This document shows, piece by piece, positions 31,891 through 41,174 of a stretch of 64,000 nt of DNA. The notes under the pieces are model-generated. The model saw nothing but the letters and a program-made list of their open reading frames with translations, searched no databases and was not told where the DNA came from. The translations under genes were made by a program, and so were the position numbers. Numbering within the stretch: the stretch's first letter is position 1; each line of letters begins with the position of its first letter. Source of the DNA: an uncultured Lachnospiraceae bacterium (lineage in GTDB: Bacteria; Bacillota; Clostridia; Lachnospirales; Lachnospiraceae); assembly GCA_910579935.1 (NCBI GenBank), contig CAJTVQ010000012.1, positions 1 through 64,000 on the forward strand, in the 5' to 3' direction.

Positions 31891-32994
31891 TTATATTACC
31901 GAAATATTAGCATATTCCTGCAGAGTATCAATCAACTTATGTATGGAATTCTTTTTACTGCTGCAATCATATATATTGTAAGTATCCAATCCCTTTGTTC
32001 TTTCTATTAAAGATGATGTTTTACATGTTAAATATGTCAATATCTGATCTGATTTAGATACCGCATAATTAAGTGCATAATTGCTGATAAATACCTGATC
32101 CGTTTCATAGCCATATTTATCATGGAGGCGCCTTTTTACTGCTTCCAAATATTCCGATAAAGCATCTACATAAAGAGAGTTAAAAATAACATAATCCGGA
32201 GCAATCGCATTGGAAACATAAAAATTTGTTATCCCGAAATTATTGTTAAAATAATCATCGAAAGGAAAAACCCCGCCCGGCACCCCGATGATCACCACAT
32301 CCGGTTTTTCCTGCATATACAGCATCTTAACATATTTATTAAATCCGATAATTTTTTCTCTTTCTGTATATTCGCTATGCTCTGACATGAAATCAGGAAA
32401 AGAATGAAAGCCAAAAGATTCACAATAATTTTTGCTTCCAATCTGTGTTAAAACATACCCATGTTCTAATAATGCTTTCCTTAATTCCAGCTGCACATCA
32501 AACTTACAGCATCTCTCGCCGGCTCCCAAAACCAATACTATAGGCGCCGGAATTTCATCTATACCTGTGTCCGCCATTTCTATATCCGTATATGGCTTTA
32601 ACGGATTCCCTGCATACACTTCCAGGTTACGGTTCACATGTGATTTTTCAATTAACTGTTTTTCACAATCCTCATCCATTTTTCTAAACACAGTGACCCT
32701 TTTACCGTTATCTAAAACATTCTCTATCTTCTCTGTCAGCTCTGTACCAGGCAGCGGCAAAACAGACTCTGTTATTATCAGCACATCTATTTCATTGATC
32801 AAACTATTAAGATCGCTTTTTACAAGGATCCCCGTATTGATGCCTACTTTATATCCTGCGTCTTCATTCTCATATCCCCAGCCTCCGGGTGAAACACACT
32901 CGATGATATCTTCATCTGAAATATCAATCATGGCTCTGTGCAGCAGTAAATGTAAGTTTGAAACATCATATGGATATAATGCAATTTTTCTCAC
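31891..32994 (-). CDS. TIGR04066-like peptide maturation protein (copy 2)
   Basis: 367 residues, GTG start after GGGAGG. Same motif order as copy 1: ALYPYDVSNLHLLLHRAM, VSPGGWGYE, LIITESVLPLPG, APIVLVLGAGERCCKFDVQL, GYVLTQIGSK, FGFHSF, KPDVVIIGVPGG. The two copies are clearly paralogous but well diverged, as expected if each serves its own maturase and precursor. Biochemical role unknown; the second half looks like a nucleotide-binding alpha/beta fold with a degenerate P-loop. Confidence 0.85.
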   Translation of the reverse strand: MRKIALYPYDVSNLHLLLHRAMIDISDEDIIECVSPGGWGYENEDAGYKVGINTGILVKSDLNSLINEIDVLIITESVLPLPGTELTEKIENVLDNGKRVTVFRKMDEDCEKQLIEKSHVNRNLEVYAGNPLKPYTDIEMADTGIDEIPAPIVLVLGAGERCCKFDVQLELRKALLEHGYVLTQIGSKNYCESFGFHSFPDFMSEHSEYTEREKIIGFNKYVKMLYMQEKPDVVIIGVPGGVFPFDDYFNNNFGITNFYVSNAIAPDYVIFNSLYVDALSEYLEAVKRRLHDKYGYETDQVFISNYALNYAVSKSDQILTYLTCKTSSLIERTKGLDTYNIYDCSSKKNSIHKLIDTLQEYANISVI

Positions 32995-33015
32995 ATTTCA
33001 TTCCTCCCATAAATT

Positions 33016-34434
33016 TTAAAGAAAATAAATATGATTGTCATCTGCCTCTGCTTCTTTTATTAAGCAGTAATCTTTAAACATATTTTCTGTCGCCTTTTTT
33101 ACTGTTTTACAATGGGATATTCTCTTTTCAGCAGACAGCGAGTCTCCTTCTTCCGAAAACAAAATACACTGATAACAGTACCTACTGCACCAGCAGTTTT
33201 TGCATTCCTCTTGTGTTGATCTTCCAACATTTAATATGTTTTCAATCCGCTCAAAATCAAATCCGCTTTCAACATTTCCAATCACAAATTCCTTTATATC
33301 CTCGTTTAATTTTTCACAAGGATAAAAATCACCATTAATGTTTACAAACAGCTTATGCACTCCGGGAATACAAGGTCCTCCCGGATGTCCGGTATTATTG
33401 TACGCATACCCAACACTCCTCCCCTTCAGCATCATTCTGATAAAATCGTAATATGACCTGACTATAGGGGATACCGCTTTATCGGAAATCAAATTGCATT
33501 TATTCAGTAAAAGTTTAAATACCTCATACTGATATGCTTTATCATAATCTTCGCTGGACAGAAGAAGTTCCTGATCCTTTATTCCTTCCTCTGCTATATC
33601 GCTAAAGGTAGTATGAATATCCTTAATAATATCGTAGTTGGTAAAAAAATCATTTAAACAGCCATAATCTCCCCGTCCGTCAACCACACAGTTAAACATG
33701 ATCTCCTTTATGTATTCCGGAAAATACTTCTGTATCATTTGAATATTTTCCATTACCTTATCAAAACTTCCCTTTCCGTCCGTTTTCTTTCTGTTTTTAT
33801 CATGCAATTCACGCGGCCCATCCAGGCTTATTGTGATCTTAAACTTATTCTTTGCCAGAAAAGTGATTTTTTTCAGGTCAAGCAGCGTTGCGTTTGTCGT
33901 TATATGAAAATTAACCTTCTTCCCTTCCCCATGTTTACGCACATAATCTACCACTTCCTCAATCAAATCATATTGTATGAGCGGCTCGCCTCCATAAAAA
34001 CCAATATTCAATTCATGTCTGTCAAATGAATGCCGTATATAAAAATCTACCGCCTTTTTAGCAATTTCGATATTCATACTTGCACTACTGTGTTTTCTAT
34101 TATAGTAGCTGCCAGAATATGGGCAGTACTGGCAGCGTAAGTTACACTGCTGTGTAACCTGCAGTGTCAGCATCTCAATTGAACCATTCAGATTTTCTTT
34201 TAACAGCCGGGTTGCCGGGTGTTCGATCGCCTCCCATTTATCCGTACTTAACATTCCTGCCCATGTTAATGTTTCTAACTCTTTTAAAGTATCCGCATGA
34301 TCCAAGGGATACTCTGTTCCGCCATTCAAATATTCATATAACCGGGAAGTGACCCCCACAATGGCATTTGTATTAACATCATAAAAATATTTACCCTTAG
34401 GTGTTTCAAAAAAGTGAACAAACGGTTTACTCAT
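33016..34434 (-). CDS. ccpM: CcpM-like radical SAM Cys-rich peptide maturase (copy 2)
   Basis: 472 residues, ATG with GAGGAAAATA upstream. Radical SAM motif CNLRCQYC near residue 100, then GFYGGEPLIQ. C-terminal SPASM-like cysteines (GPCIPGVHK, FYPCEK, CKNCWCSRYCYQC, SHC). N-terminal region VHFFETPKGKYFYDV parallels copy 1. Likely substrate is precursor 3, encoded 66 bases upstream; precursor 2 may also be handled. Two full maturase sets on one island suggest two distinct modified peptides made at the same time. Confidence 0.92.
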   Translation of the reverse strand: MSKPFVHFFETPKGKYFYDVNTNAIVGVTSRLYEYLNGGTEYPLDHADTLKELETLTWAGMLSTDKWEAIEHPATRLLKENLNGSIEMLTLQVTQQCNLRCQYCPYSGSYYNRKHSSASMNIEIAKKAVDFYIRHSFDRHELNIGFYGGEPLIQYDLIEEVVDYVRKHGEGKKVNFHITTNATLLDLKKITFLAKNKFKITISLDGPRELHDKNRKKTDGKGSFDKVMENIQMIQKYFPEYIKEIMFNCVVDGRGDYGCLNDFFTNYDIIKDIHTTFSDIAEEGIKDQELLLSSEDYDKAYQYEVFKLLLNKCNLISDKAVSPIVRSYYDFIRMMLKGRSVGYAYNNTGHPGGPCIPGVHKLFVNINGDFYPCEKLNEDIKEFVIGNVESGFDFERIENILNVGRSTQEECKNCWCSRYCYQCILFSEEGDSLSAEKRISHCKTVKKATENMFKDYCLIKEAEADDNHIYFL

Positions 34435-34451
34435 TATTTTCCTCGCTGACA

Positions 34452-34490
34452 GAAAAGGCTGCTATCTCAATTTCACATAACAGCCTTTTC
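34452..34490 (-). promoter_or_regulatory. Intercistronic hairpin after precursor 3
   Basis: GAAAAGGCTG-TTAT pairs with ATAG-CAGCCTTTTC, between the precursor 3 stop and ccpM 2. Same position as the hairpins after precursors 1 and 2, with unrelated sequence. Confidence 0.7.
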
Positions 34491-34499
34491 CACTTTTTC

Positions 34500-34643
34500 T
34501 TAATCTTTCTGCTGTTTCTTGTTCGTGTACCTAGAAGATGAAGAGTCTACATGTACCGTGCATCCGCAATTCGTACAATTGCAGTATGTATACATCTGCA
34601 AAGAACCAGCATTTTTCTTTACTTTTTTGCCAAGCTTTTTCAT
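34500..34643 (-). CDS. CLI_3235-like Cys-rich RiPP precursor 3
   Basis: 47 residues, too short for routine gene calls, with AAGGAGG eight bases before the ATG at 34643. Starts MKKLGKKVKKNAGSLQMYTY, then four Cys in CNCTNCGC, then a short basic tail (YTNKKQQKD). The LGKK leader and TNC motif are shared with precursor 1. First gene of operon D behind operator D. Shorter than the other precursors because the Asn-rich tail is missing. Confidence 0.85.
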   Translation of the reverse strand: MKKLGKKVKKNAGSLQMYTYCNCTNCGCTVHVDSSSSRYTNKKQQKD

Positions 34644-34747
34644 GTGATACACCTCCTTCCCTAAAAATTAAATAAATATACATGATCTGTGCACATTTAT
34701 TTCCATATGAACATGGACCTTTATATCCAAATCCATATTATGTTTAT

Positions 34748-34814
34748 AAAATACCAAATAGAAATTCCTTCCACAATCCCCCTTGCAGAATGTGTCCTGT
34801 TTTTGCAGAAAATG
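34748..34814 (-). promoter_or_regulatory. agr-2 operator D and promoter
   Basis: TTGCAGAATGTG at 34783 and TTGCAGAAAATG at 34803 (20-bp period). Minus strand: proximal box, 6 bases, TTGTGG, 17 bases, TATTTT. Drives precursor 3 and ccpM 2. The distal box adjoins a broken host gene, marking the island edge. Confidence 0.75.
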
Positions 34815-35044
34815 ACAAAAGATGATCAGGATAAATGCGGAGCTTCATCCGAGTTTTTCGGGATACGAAGGCTGCCAAAGTCCTTTTGCTGCCGTTTAAC
34901 ACATAGGACACAACATAGCCGCTTTTTTTGCGGTTTTATGTCGCATTTACAGCCGTTCCCTGTCAGATATCTGTTGATCTGGCTTACAAAGCTACGGAAA
35001 CGCTCATCAACTGCTTCCATAAAGATATTAAATTTCTCGTCCAT
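34815..35044 (-). pseudogene. Truncated, frameshifted small host protein
   Basis: Begins MDEKFNIFMEAVDERFRSF and continues INRYLTGNGCKCDIKPQKK, then a frameshift near 34900. In the next frame it continues TLAAFVSRKTRMKLRIYPDH before running into operator D. I recall similar Lachnospiraceae proteins with a NGCK...KTG...RIYP pattern, but no family name. Its 3' part is missing, consistent with island insertion here. Confidence 0.55.
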
Positions 35045-35495
35045 AAGTCCCTCCGCTATGCCTTTTCTTTGCTACGGGTATCCATACCTCATATTGTGCG
35101 TTCTGTGGGTCTGGATTTAAGTAAACCTCAATATCGGGAGCGTTGGCATATTCATATCCAGAGGCCGGAAGCCACTCTGTTATGATCCGCTGCTCCAATT
35201 CCTGTATGGACTGGTTTGTACCCGTTCCAGAAAAGATTGCCCAAGTGGACGCAGGAACGGTATGTTCTTCAAATTCACCGCTTGTTTTTGTACTGGAAAC
35301 GGCAATAAAATATTTCCATTGTTCTTCATCATTGCAGACACTTACACCTAAAAGTCCCATTGGCGGTGCGGATACGCCCTCGCCTTTCACAGCCGAAGGG
35401 GCTATCCCGTGAAAAGACTGAAACGCCCTGTTAAATGCAGTCGGGGAACGGTAGCCGTACTTCTCTGCAATATCAATAATCCGTTCCTCCCCTCA
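35028..35495 (-). pseudogene. AraC-type regulator with GyrI-like domain, 5' truncated
   Basis: At 35390-35495 the minus strand encodes the second AraC helix-turn-helix (IAEKYGYRSPTAFNRAF, then FHGIAPSAVK), preceded by a stop. The GyrI-like effector domain continues to 35028 (STWAIFSGTGTNQSIQELEQ, PDIEVYLNPDPQN). The first part of the DNA-binding domain is missing. It overlaps the next fragment by 17 bases, as expected for an old two-gene operon. Confidence 0.75.
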
Positions 35496-35597
35496 GTTTT
35501 CCCTTTCATTTCACCCCCGATTCCTCTATCGTTTTTTTATTGGGCAAACCAGTTTAGGGGCATCTCATTTCCACACCAACCCTGCCTTTCACAGATT

Positions 35598-36086
35598 TCA
35601 CTGTTCAGGCTCTTTCCTTCCTAAATCAAATTCCACATTCTCTGCATCTAATTTTTTTATTAGAAAACCTTTCATTTCCCACCCAAACCTGTCCTTTGAA
35701 TACTCATTTCTACATTCGAGCAGAAACACCCATATGGCTGTGTATTCCCCCTCTTGCTTAATTACAATTTTATATCTGACTTCTCCCTGGGAATAATTAA
35801 ATAACTTTTTAATTCTATCTATGATAAGCAGGAATACGGCATCAGACTCTTTTTTAATCTCATATTCAAACACATCACCTACACCATGACACCTCAACTT
35901 CCAAACAACCTCATCCGGGGAATATTTTGTTATAAATTTCATCCTTTCCCTGCTTTCACCTGCTTTCAAATCGGTTTTATATAACTTCCTTCTTTTATAG
36001 TATGGTATCCAAACGCAAAGGTTGCCTCCTATAGTGATTGAAAAAATTAGTATTGCCAAAATATGTAAACTTAATTCCTTATCCAC
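35598..36086 (-). CDS. Membrane-anchored probable Rhs immunity protein
   Basis: 162 residues, GTG start with AAGGAA upstream. One N-terminal membrane helix (LHILAILIFSITIGGNLCVW) followed by a soluble domain. No recognised family. It is AT-richer than the rhs gene and lies 18 bases after its 3' end, the standard position for the immunity gene matching an Rhs C-terminal toxin. A membrane-bound immunity protein suggests the toxin acts at the membrane or outside face. Confidence 0.65.
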   Translation of the reverse strand: MDKELSLHILAILIFSITIGGNLCVWIPYYKRRKLYKTDLKAGESRERMKFITKYSPDEVVWKLRCHGVGDVFEYEIKKESDAVFLLIIDRIKKLFNYSQGEVRYKIVIKQEGEYTAIWVFLLECRNEYSKDRFGWEMKGFLIKKLDAENVEFDLGRKEPEQ

Positions 36087-36104
36087 TTCCTTCTTTCCTT
36101 TTCC

Positions 36105-39100
36105 TCAATTTTCCATTCCACATCGCTTACCAGTATATGCATTATAAATACGATCCCAAGTGTCAAATACATTTACGTATTTAAAAATAGGAAATGTATA
36201 TCCCTCCGTAACATGTAAGTCAAATCCTTCTCCGTTATCAACAGATGCTGTAAGCCCATAATAACCTTCGTATGGCTTCTTATTTATGTCTCCCAAAAAA
36301 TTTAAGTCAAGTCCCAAAACAGCCAAAATTGCTGGAAAAATAACAGATCCGCCTATATCAGTTCCTTCCTTTTCCAAAGCATATATATCAGGAGCATTAG
36401 ATATACTCGTAAATAACCCCCAAGCAATTGATTTTAGTCCTATTGTCACTCCTGAACTTAATGTTCCCTGAATCCCCATATTTCCCTTTGTATCCATAGC
36501 CAAACCTATATTGCCACTAAACAACCAAAAACCGGGAGTAAGAGTCACACCTCCACCAAAAGAATATGTAAAATCATATTCCGCCAGATTATCCTTTACT
36601 ATATGAACTGTACTGTCCGTGAATTCCATGCCAGCATCCATACCTCGCCAGAATGCTTCTATACTGCCGTCCACCACCTCCTTCACATCATTTTTCACGG
36701 ACTCAACTGCATTATAACATTCTATCTGCCAGGCAGTTATGGTATGATTCACCTCATTGAGAAAATAATCCCATAAAATTTCATTTGCACCCATTTGCTG
36801 GACCGGTGTTCTCCCATCCAAATCCATATATCCCATGGGATTCCCCCAGCAATACCCGTACCGGTTCAGCGTTTTAGGCACTGCATGATTTCCCCTCAGC
36901 ACATCCTCCGCCGTAAACCTTCCCATACCGGCTTTATACTCCCGTGCCTGGGCATAATAAGTCCCGCCTATATCATCATAGCGGTACCCCGTAAAACCGA
37001 ACGGCTGGCTTTCCCCCTGTCTGCCGTAAGGCCGGCAAGTTTCGTTCCCGCTTTCCGGTCCGCCTGCATCCTCCCCGAATTCATCATATCCGTAAACGTC
37101 CCCCTTCCCGCTGCGGTACAATACGCGCAGCGGACTTCCCAGCTCATCCGCCAGGTAATAACGCGCCCCCCTGTCCGCGTCCTCCGTAATTGCAGCTCCA
37201 TAATCCCAGTAGAACTTCTGCTTCCCCCTGCCGTTTTCCATCCACAGCAGGTTATGGTATGGCTTCCCCATATCCAGCAGGTAGCTTTCCTTCCCTCTGC
37301 TTCCGTCCTTCCCCGTCCGCTGTCCGAGGGTATTATGGAAATACACCGCCTTTTCCCCTTCACTATTCCATGCCTCTGCAAGCCGGTTCATGGCATTGAA
37401 CCCGTAACCGTGGAGCAGCTCCCCGTTTTGGTACTCGCCCGTCAGGTTCCCCCTCCCGTCATGCGTATACGTTCTATGCAGGACACCGCCGTCCCGGAAA
37501 GTTCCCTCCGGCAGTCCTTCCTCCTGTTTCCAGTCTGTAACCTGCCGCTCCCACTTCTCCTGTATCCGGTTCAATGCGTCATATGCATAGTCATTCCTCG
37601 TCCCTCTCCCGTAATCTTCCATCCCCGTGCGGTTTCCGAAAGAATCATAGCGGTAACTCCGCAGCATTTCCCCGTCCTTTTCCACGCCGGTCAGTCTGTG
37701 CAGTGCGTCATAGGTATAAAGGTACCGGCCGCTTTCCTCCTGCAGCCCGCTCCGCTTCTTTTCCATAACCGTCCGGTTTCCCATGGCATCATAACCATAA
37801 CGGTACTGGTCAAGTATCCCCGAAGCATCTTCATGCACCAGCCCGCATAACAGTCCCTGTCCGTTATAATCCCATTTCGTACAGTATCCGCCGGAACTTT
37901 TCTTACCGGCAAGTCTCCCCTGCCCGTCATACCGGTATTGAATCCACAGTGTATCCTGCCCCTTTGCCGTCCTTTTCATTTCCACGGGACGCAGCAGCCC
38001 GTCATAATCCCAGTCCGTCACCGTGCCGTCCGGATAAACCATTCTGCGTTTTTCCCCCATCTTTCCCCATTCATAACGCACGCTCCTGCCCTCATGGTCC
38101 GTGATGCCGGAAATCCTTCCCTGCCCGTCCCGTTCAAACCTTGTTTCACCCAGCCAGTCCCTGACCGCCGCAAGCTGTCCAAGCGGGGTATATTCAAACC
38201 CCGCCCTGCATCCGTCTCCGTAAAGGATGCTCTCCGTTTCCCCGCCCGCAGTGTAAGTGTACACAGTCGTCAGGCCGTCCCGGTCTTTCTTTTCTGTCAC
38301 TCTTCCGAGCATATCATAACAGTATGCTTCCTCTCCGCCCAGGGCATCCCTTATGCGCGTCACCCGTCCGAAAACATCCCTTTCATATTCCGTGACGCGG
38401 TCGGCTTCCCCCGCCTTCCCGTGCTGGCAGATACGGGTAAGCCCGTCTGCCGCATCATAGGCATACTCCGTCCGGTTTCCAAGTGCATCCGTCACCATGC
38501 GCAGCTTACCGCCCACGGTATAGGCATACCGCGTTGTATTCCCATTCGCATCCGTAATGGCCGTGATATTCCCCATTACGTCATAAGCATAGTATTTCGC
38601 CTGCTCTGCATTGCTTGAAATGCGCTGCACCCTTCCCAAGACATCATAAGAATAAAACAGACTGTATCCCTGCCCGTCCGTTTTCCTGCTCACCCTGCCC
38701 AGCCCGTCATATTCATACATCATCTGTCTGCCGTCCGGATACACCGTCTTCTCCAGCCTTCCGCCGGGCAGGTAGCTGTACCTTGTCGTACGTCCGGCTC
38801 CGTCCGTCACCGATACCGTCTGCCCCAGCGCATTATACTCATAGCGTGTGGTATTTCCATAAATATCCGTCTTTTCCGTCAGTTCCCCCGCTCCGTTGTA
38901 GCGGAATGTCCTTTGGTTTCCAAGCGCGTCCGTAATACGGCATACCTTGCCTGTCACGCTGTCATAGTCATAGAGCGTCCTTCCCTTTGAGGAATCCGTA
39001 ACGGCAGTAACACGGTTCAGCGCATCATATTCGTAAGAAGTTTCCCTCAATATGCTATTCCCGTCCCCAACAGACACATGCAGCAAATTTCCGGCGCCAT

Positions 39101-41153
39101 CATAGGTGTAATCCGTTACCGCCGCTTTCCCATCCTCCTGTTCCGGAGCCGTATGCCTCGCCTGCACCAAACGGTTATCCCTGTCATAGCGGTAACATGC
39201 CGTTAATCCCGTCGGAAAAATCATTTCCGCCAGATTTCCCGCCGCATCATACGCTGCCTTTGTACGGTTTCCTTCCTTGTCCGTAAATTTCTCCGGCCTG
39301 CCCATGGCATTATACTCCATGTCCACAGCGCTCCCGTCAAAATCTTCCAGCCGTATCAGCTTACCGCTTCCGTTATAAGCATAACTCCTTACAGCTCCTT
39401 CCTGATTGGTAACAGCAAGCAGACGGCTCCCTGCATCGTATTGGTAACTTACGCAGTTTCCTTCCCCATCCGTTGTTTTTATGACACGGTTCAGCTCATC
39501 ATAATCATACTGTACGGTACAGCCGTAGGAATCCGTAATACTCTGAATATTGCCCCTTGCATCATGGGAAATCCGTATACAGCTGCCATCCGGCAGGAGC
39601 ATCCGTTCCGGCAGTCCGTTATCCCCGTATACGGTTTCCCTTGTACGGCCCAACGCATCCGTAACCTTTAAAAGCCGCCCTTTTCCGTCATAACTGTTCT
39701 TTCTTACCTCTTTCCCGTTTATGCTGGCGGATAAAAGCCGTCCCTTCCCATCACGGCGGAAAGCAGTATGTGTTCCAAGTGCATCCGTAATTCCCGTTAG
39801 ATTCCCTCCTGCATCATAACTGTACCTTGTTCTGTTTCCATTCCTGTCCGTATAGCAAATTAACCGGTTATCATCATTATATTGGAACAATTCCTCACTG
39901 TCATTATAAACCGTCCTGATGTTCCGAAACCTGTCGTCACTCTCATAAGATACCATATACCCGTTCTGGTCTCTCTCATAAGTACACATCCCCTCATCGT
40001 CATAACAGAATTCCACCACGCCTCCATCCGGCGTCACCTGCTTCACTACCCGGTTTGCACTGTCATAAACATTCTTCACGCCCACGATCCCCCGCGGCGT
40101 GGTCACGCTCTCAAGCCGCAAGTTTTCGTTGTAACCATACGTATAAACATATCCCATGGAATTTTGAAATTTCTGCAGTACACGGTAACTGTACCAGAGA
40201 CGCACTTCCCTCCCCGTATGGTCATATACCCGGTACAGATTGCCTTCCCTGTTATATTCATAATGCAGCACGCCGCCGTTTGCCCCTTTTACCTCCGCAA
40301 GCTGGCCCTTATCATTATACAGGAACATATCCGTATTCCCATTCCTGTCTGTCATCGTACGGATGAACCCGTCGCTTCCGAAAGCATACTCCGTACTTCC
40401 TGTCACATAGCGGTATCCGTCCGTTTCTTTCTTCAGCAGACCCGCATCGCCGAATACCGGTGTATACAAATCCCCAAGCTTTGGACGATATAGGATTTCC
40501 CGTCCGTCCCCCAGATGGAGATGCACGGTTCCTTCCTTCTTCTGTTCTGCATACATCTCATAATTATGATGCCAGCCCTCTCCCAGACTTCCGCCTCTGT
40601 ATTCATCCATGGAATTGTAATACATCCGGAATGAAATCTTAGTAACTCCCCCTATCACGAGATCCTCTTTCTCATAGAGGAAATTTCCCGTGTTCAGGTT
40701 AACCGGATCACGTCCGTACAGACATCCGTCCTTTTTTCCAAGCGAAGAAGCCAGCCGGTTCATTCCGTACCTGGCCAGATGAGCGCCCCAGTTGATCTTC
40801 CTCACCGCTCCCTGTCCGGAAGTCTCCGGCACAATGATGCCTCCCCTCTTGCACAGAAGCACACTGTCCATCGTAAGTGCGGTATGGCCGCTCAGTTTTT
40901 CCAGTTTCCAGGAATCTCCGCCGGTATTTTCCCACTGTTCGGCCAGCTTCATGAATCCTTTGCATACCTTCCCCTGCTGATTCATTTTGCATGTTCCGAA
41001 GTCGGTTATATTGATTTCCGCCAGGCAGTCCTTACAGTTCGCTTTTTTCTTCCCGTCCGCCCGGTAGCCGTGATCCGTCACTTTCAGGCTGCTGCATTTA
41101 CTGCCGCATATACATTTCAGTCTCGCACCTTCTACCAAATAACTTTTCCCCAT
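36105..41153 (-). CDS. rhs: PAAR-like (DUF4280) Rhs polymorphic toxin
   Basis: 1682 residues. The N-terminal 115 residues carry a Cys-rich DUF4280/PAAR-like domain (ARLKCICGSKCSSL, MDSVLLCKRGG, TSGQG), the tip that sits on a VgrG spike. Residues 165-1450 are Rhs/YD repeats (YDALNRVTAVTD-type) that build the toxin-enclosing shell, ending in the core-associated RYYLADELGSPLRVLY, FTGYRYDDIGGTYYAQAREY and NRYGYCWGNPMGYMDLDG. The last 190 residues are the variable C-terminus: AT-richer, with Gly-rich hydrophobic stretches and no nuclease motif I can see, so possibly membrane-active. Downstream gene is the likely immunity protein. Confidence 0.92.
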   Translation of the reverse strand: MGKSYLVEGARLKCICGSKCSSLKVTDHGYRADGKKKANCKDCLAEINITDFGTCKMNQQGKVCKGFMKLAEQWENTGGDSWKLEKLSGHTALTMDSVLLCKRGGIIVPETSGQGAVRKINWGAHLARYGMNRLASSLGKKDGCLYGRDPVNLNTGNFLYEKEDLVIGGVTKISFRMYYNSMDEYRGGSLGEGWHHNYEMYAEQKKEGTVHLHLGDGREILYRPKLGDLYTPVFGDAGLLKKETDGYRYVTGSTEYAFGSDGFIRTMTDRNGNTDMFLYNDKGQLAEVKGANGGVLHYEYNREGNLYRVYDHTGREVRLWYSYRVLQKFQNSMGYVYTYGYNENLRLESVTTPRGIVGVKNVYDSANRVVKQVTPDGGVVEFCYDDEGMCTYERDQNGYMVSYESDDRFRNIRTVYNDSEELFQYNDDNRLICYTDRNGNRTRYSYDAGGNLTGITDALGTHTAFRRDGKGRLLSASINGKEVRKNSYDGKGRLLKVTDALGRTRETVYGDNGLPERMLLPDGSCIRISHDARGNIQSITDSYGCTVQYDYDELNRVIKTTDGEGNCVSYQYDAGSRLLAVTNQEGAVRSYAYNGSGKLIRLEDFDGSAVDMEYNAMGRPEKFTDKEGNRTKAAYDAAGNLAEMIFPTGLTACYRYDRDNRLVQARHTAPEQEDGKAAVTDYTYDGAGNLLHVSVGDGNSILRETSYEYDALNRVTAVTDSSKGRTLYDYDSVTGKVCRITDALGNQRTFRYNGAGELTEKTDIYGNTTRYEYNALGQTVSVTDGAGRTTRYSYLPGGRLEKTVYPDGRQMMYEYDGLGRVSRKTDGQGYSLFYSYDVLGRVQRISSNAEQAKYYAYDVMGNITAITDANGNTTRYAYTVGGKLRMVTDALGNRTEYAYDAADGLTRICQHGKAGEADRVTEYERDVFGRVTRIRDALGGEEAYCYDMLGRVTEKKDRDGLTTVYTYTAGGETESILYGDGCRAGFEYTPLGQLAAVRDWLGETRFERDGQGRISGITDHEGRSVRYEWGKMGEKRRMVYPDGTVTDWDYDGLLRPVEMKRTAKGQDTLWIQYRYDGQGRLAGKKSSGGYCTKWDYNGQGLLCGLVHEDASGILDQYRYGYDAMGNRTVMEKKRSGLQEESGRYLYTYDALHRLTGVEKDGEMLRSYRYDSFGNRTGMEDYGRGTRNDYAYDALNRIQEKWERQVTDWKQEEGLPEGTFRDGGVLHRTYTHDGRGNLTGEYQNGELLHGYGFNAMNRLAEAWNSEGEKAVYFHNTLGQRTGKDGSRGKESYLLDMGKPYHNLLWMENGRGKQKFYWDYGAAITEDADRGARYYLADELGSPLRVLYRSGKGDVYGYDEFGEDAGGPESGNETCRPYGRQGESQPFGFTGYRYDDIGGTYYAQAREYKAGMGRFTAEDVLRGNHAVPKTLNRYGYCWGNPMGYMDLDGRTPVQQMGANEILWDYFLNEVNHTITAWQIECYNAVESVKNDVKEVVDGSIEAFWRGMDAGMEFTDSTVHIVKDNLAEYDFTYSFGGGVTLTPGFWLFSGNIGLAMDTKGNMGIQGTLSSGVTIGLKSIAWGLFTSISNAPDIYALEKEGTDIGGSVIFPAILAVLGLDLNFLGDINKKPYEGYYGLTASVDNGEGFDLHVTEGYTFPIFKYVNVFDTWDRIYNAYTGKRCGMEN

Positions 41154-41174
41154 ATTCTTCTCCGTTTCTCTTAT

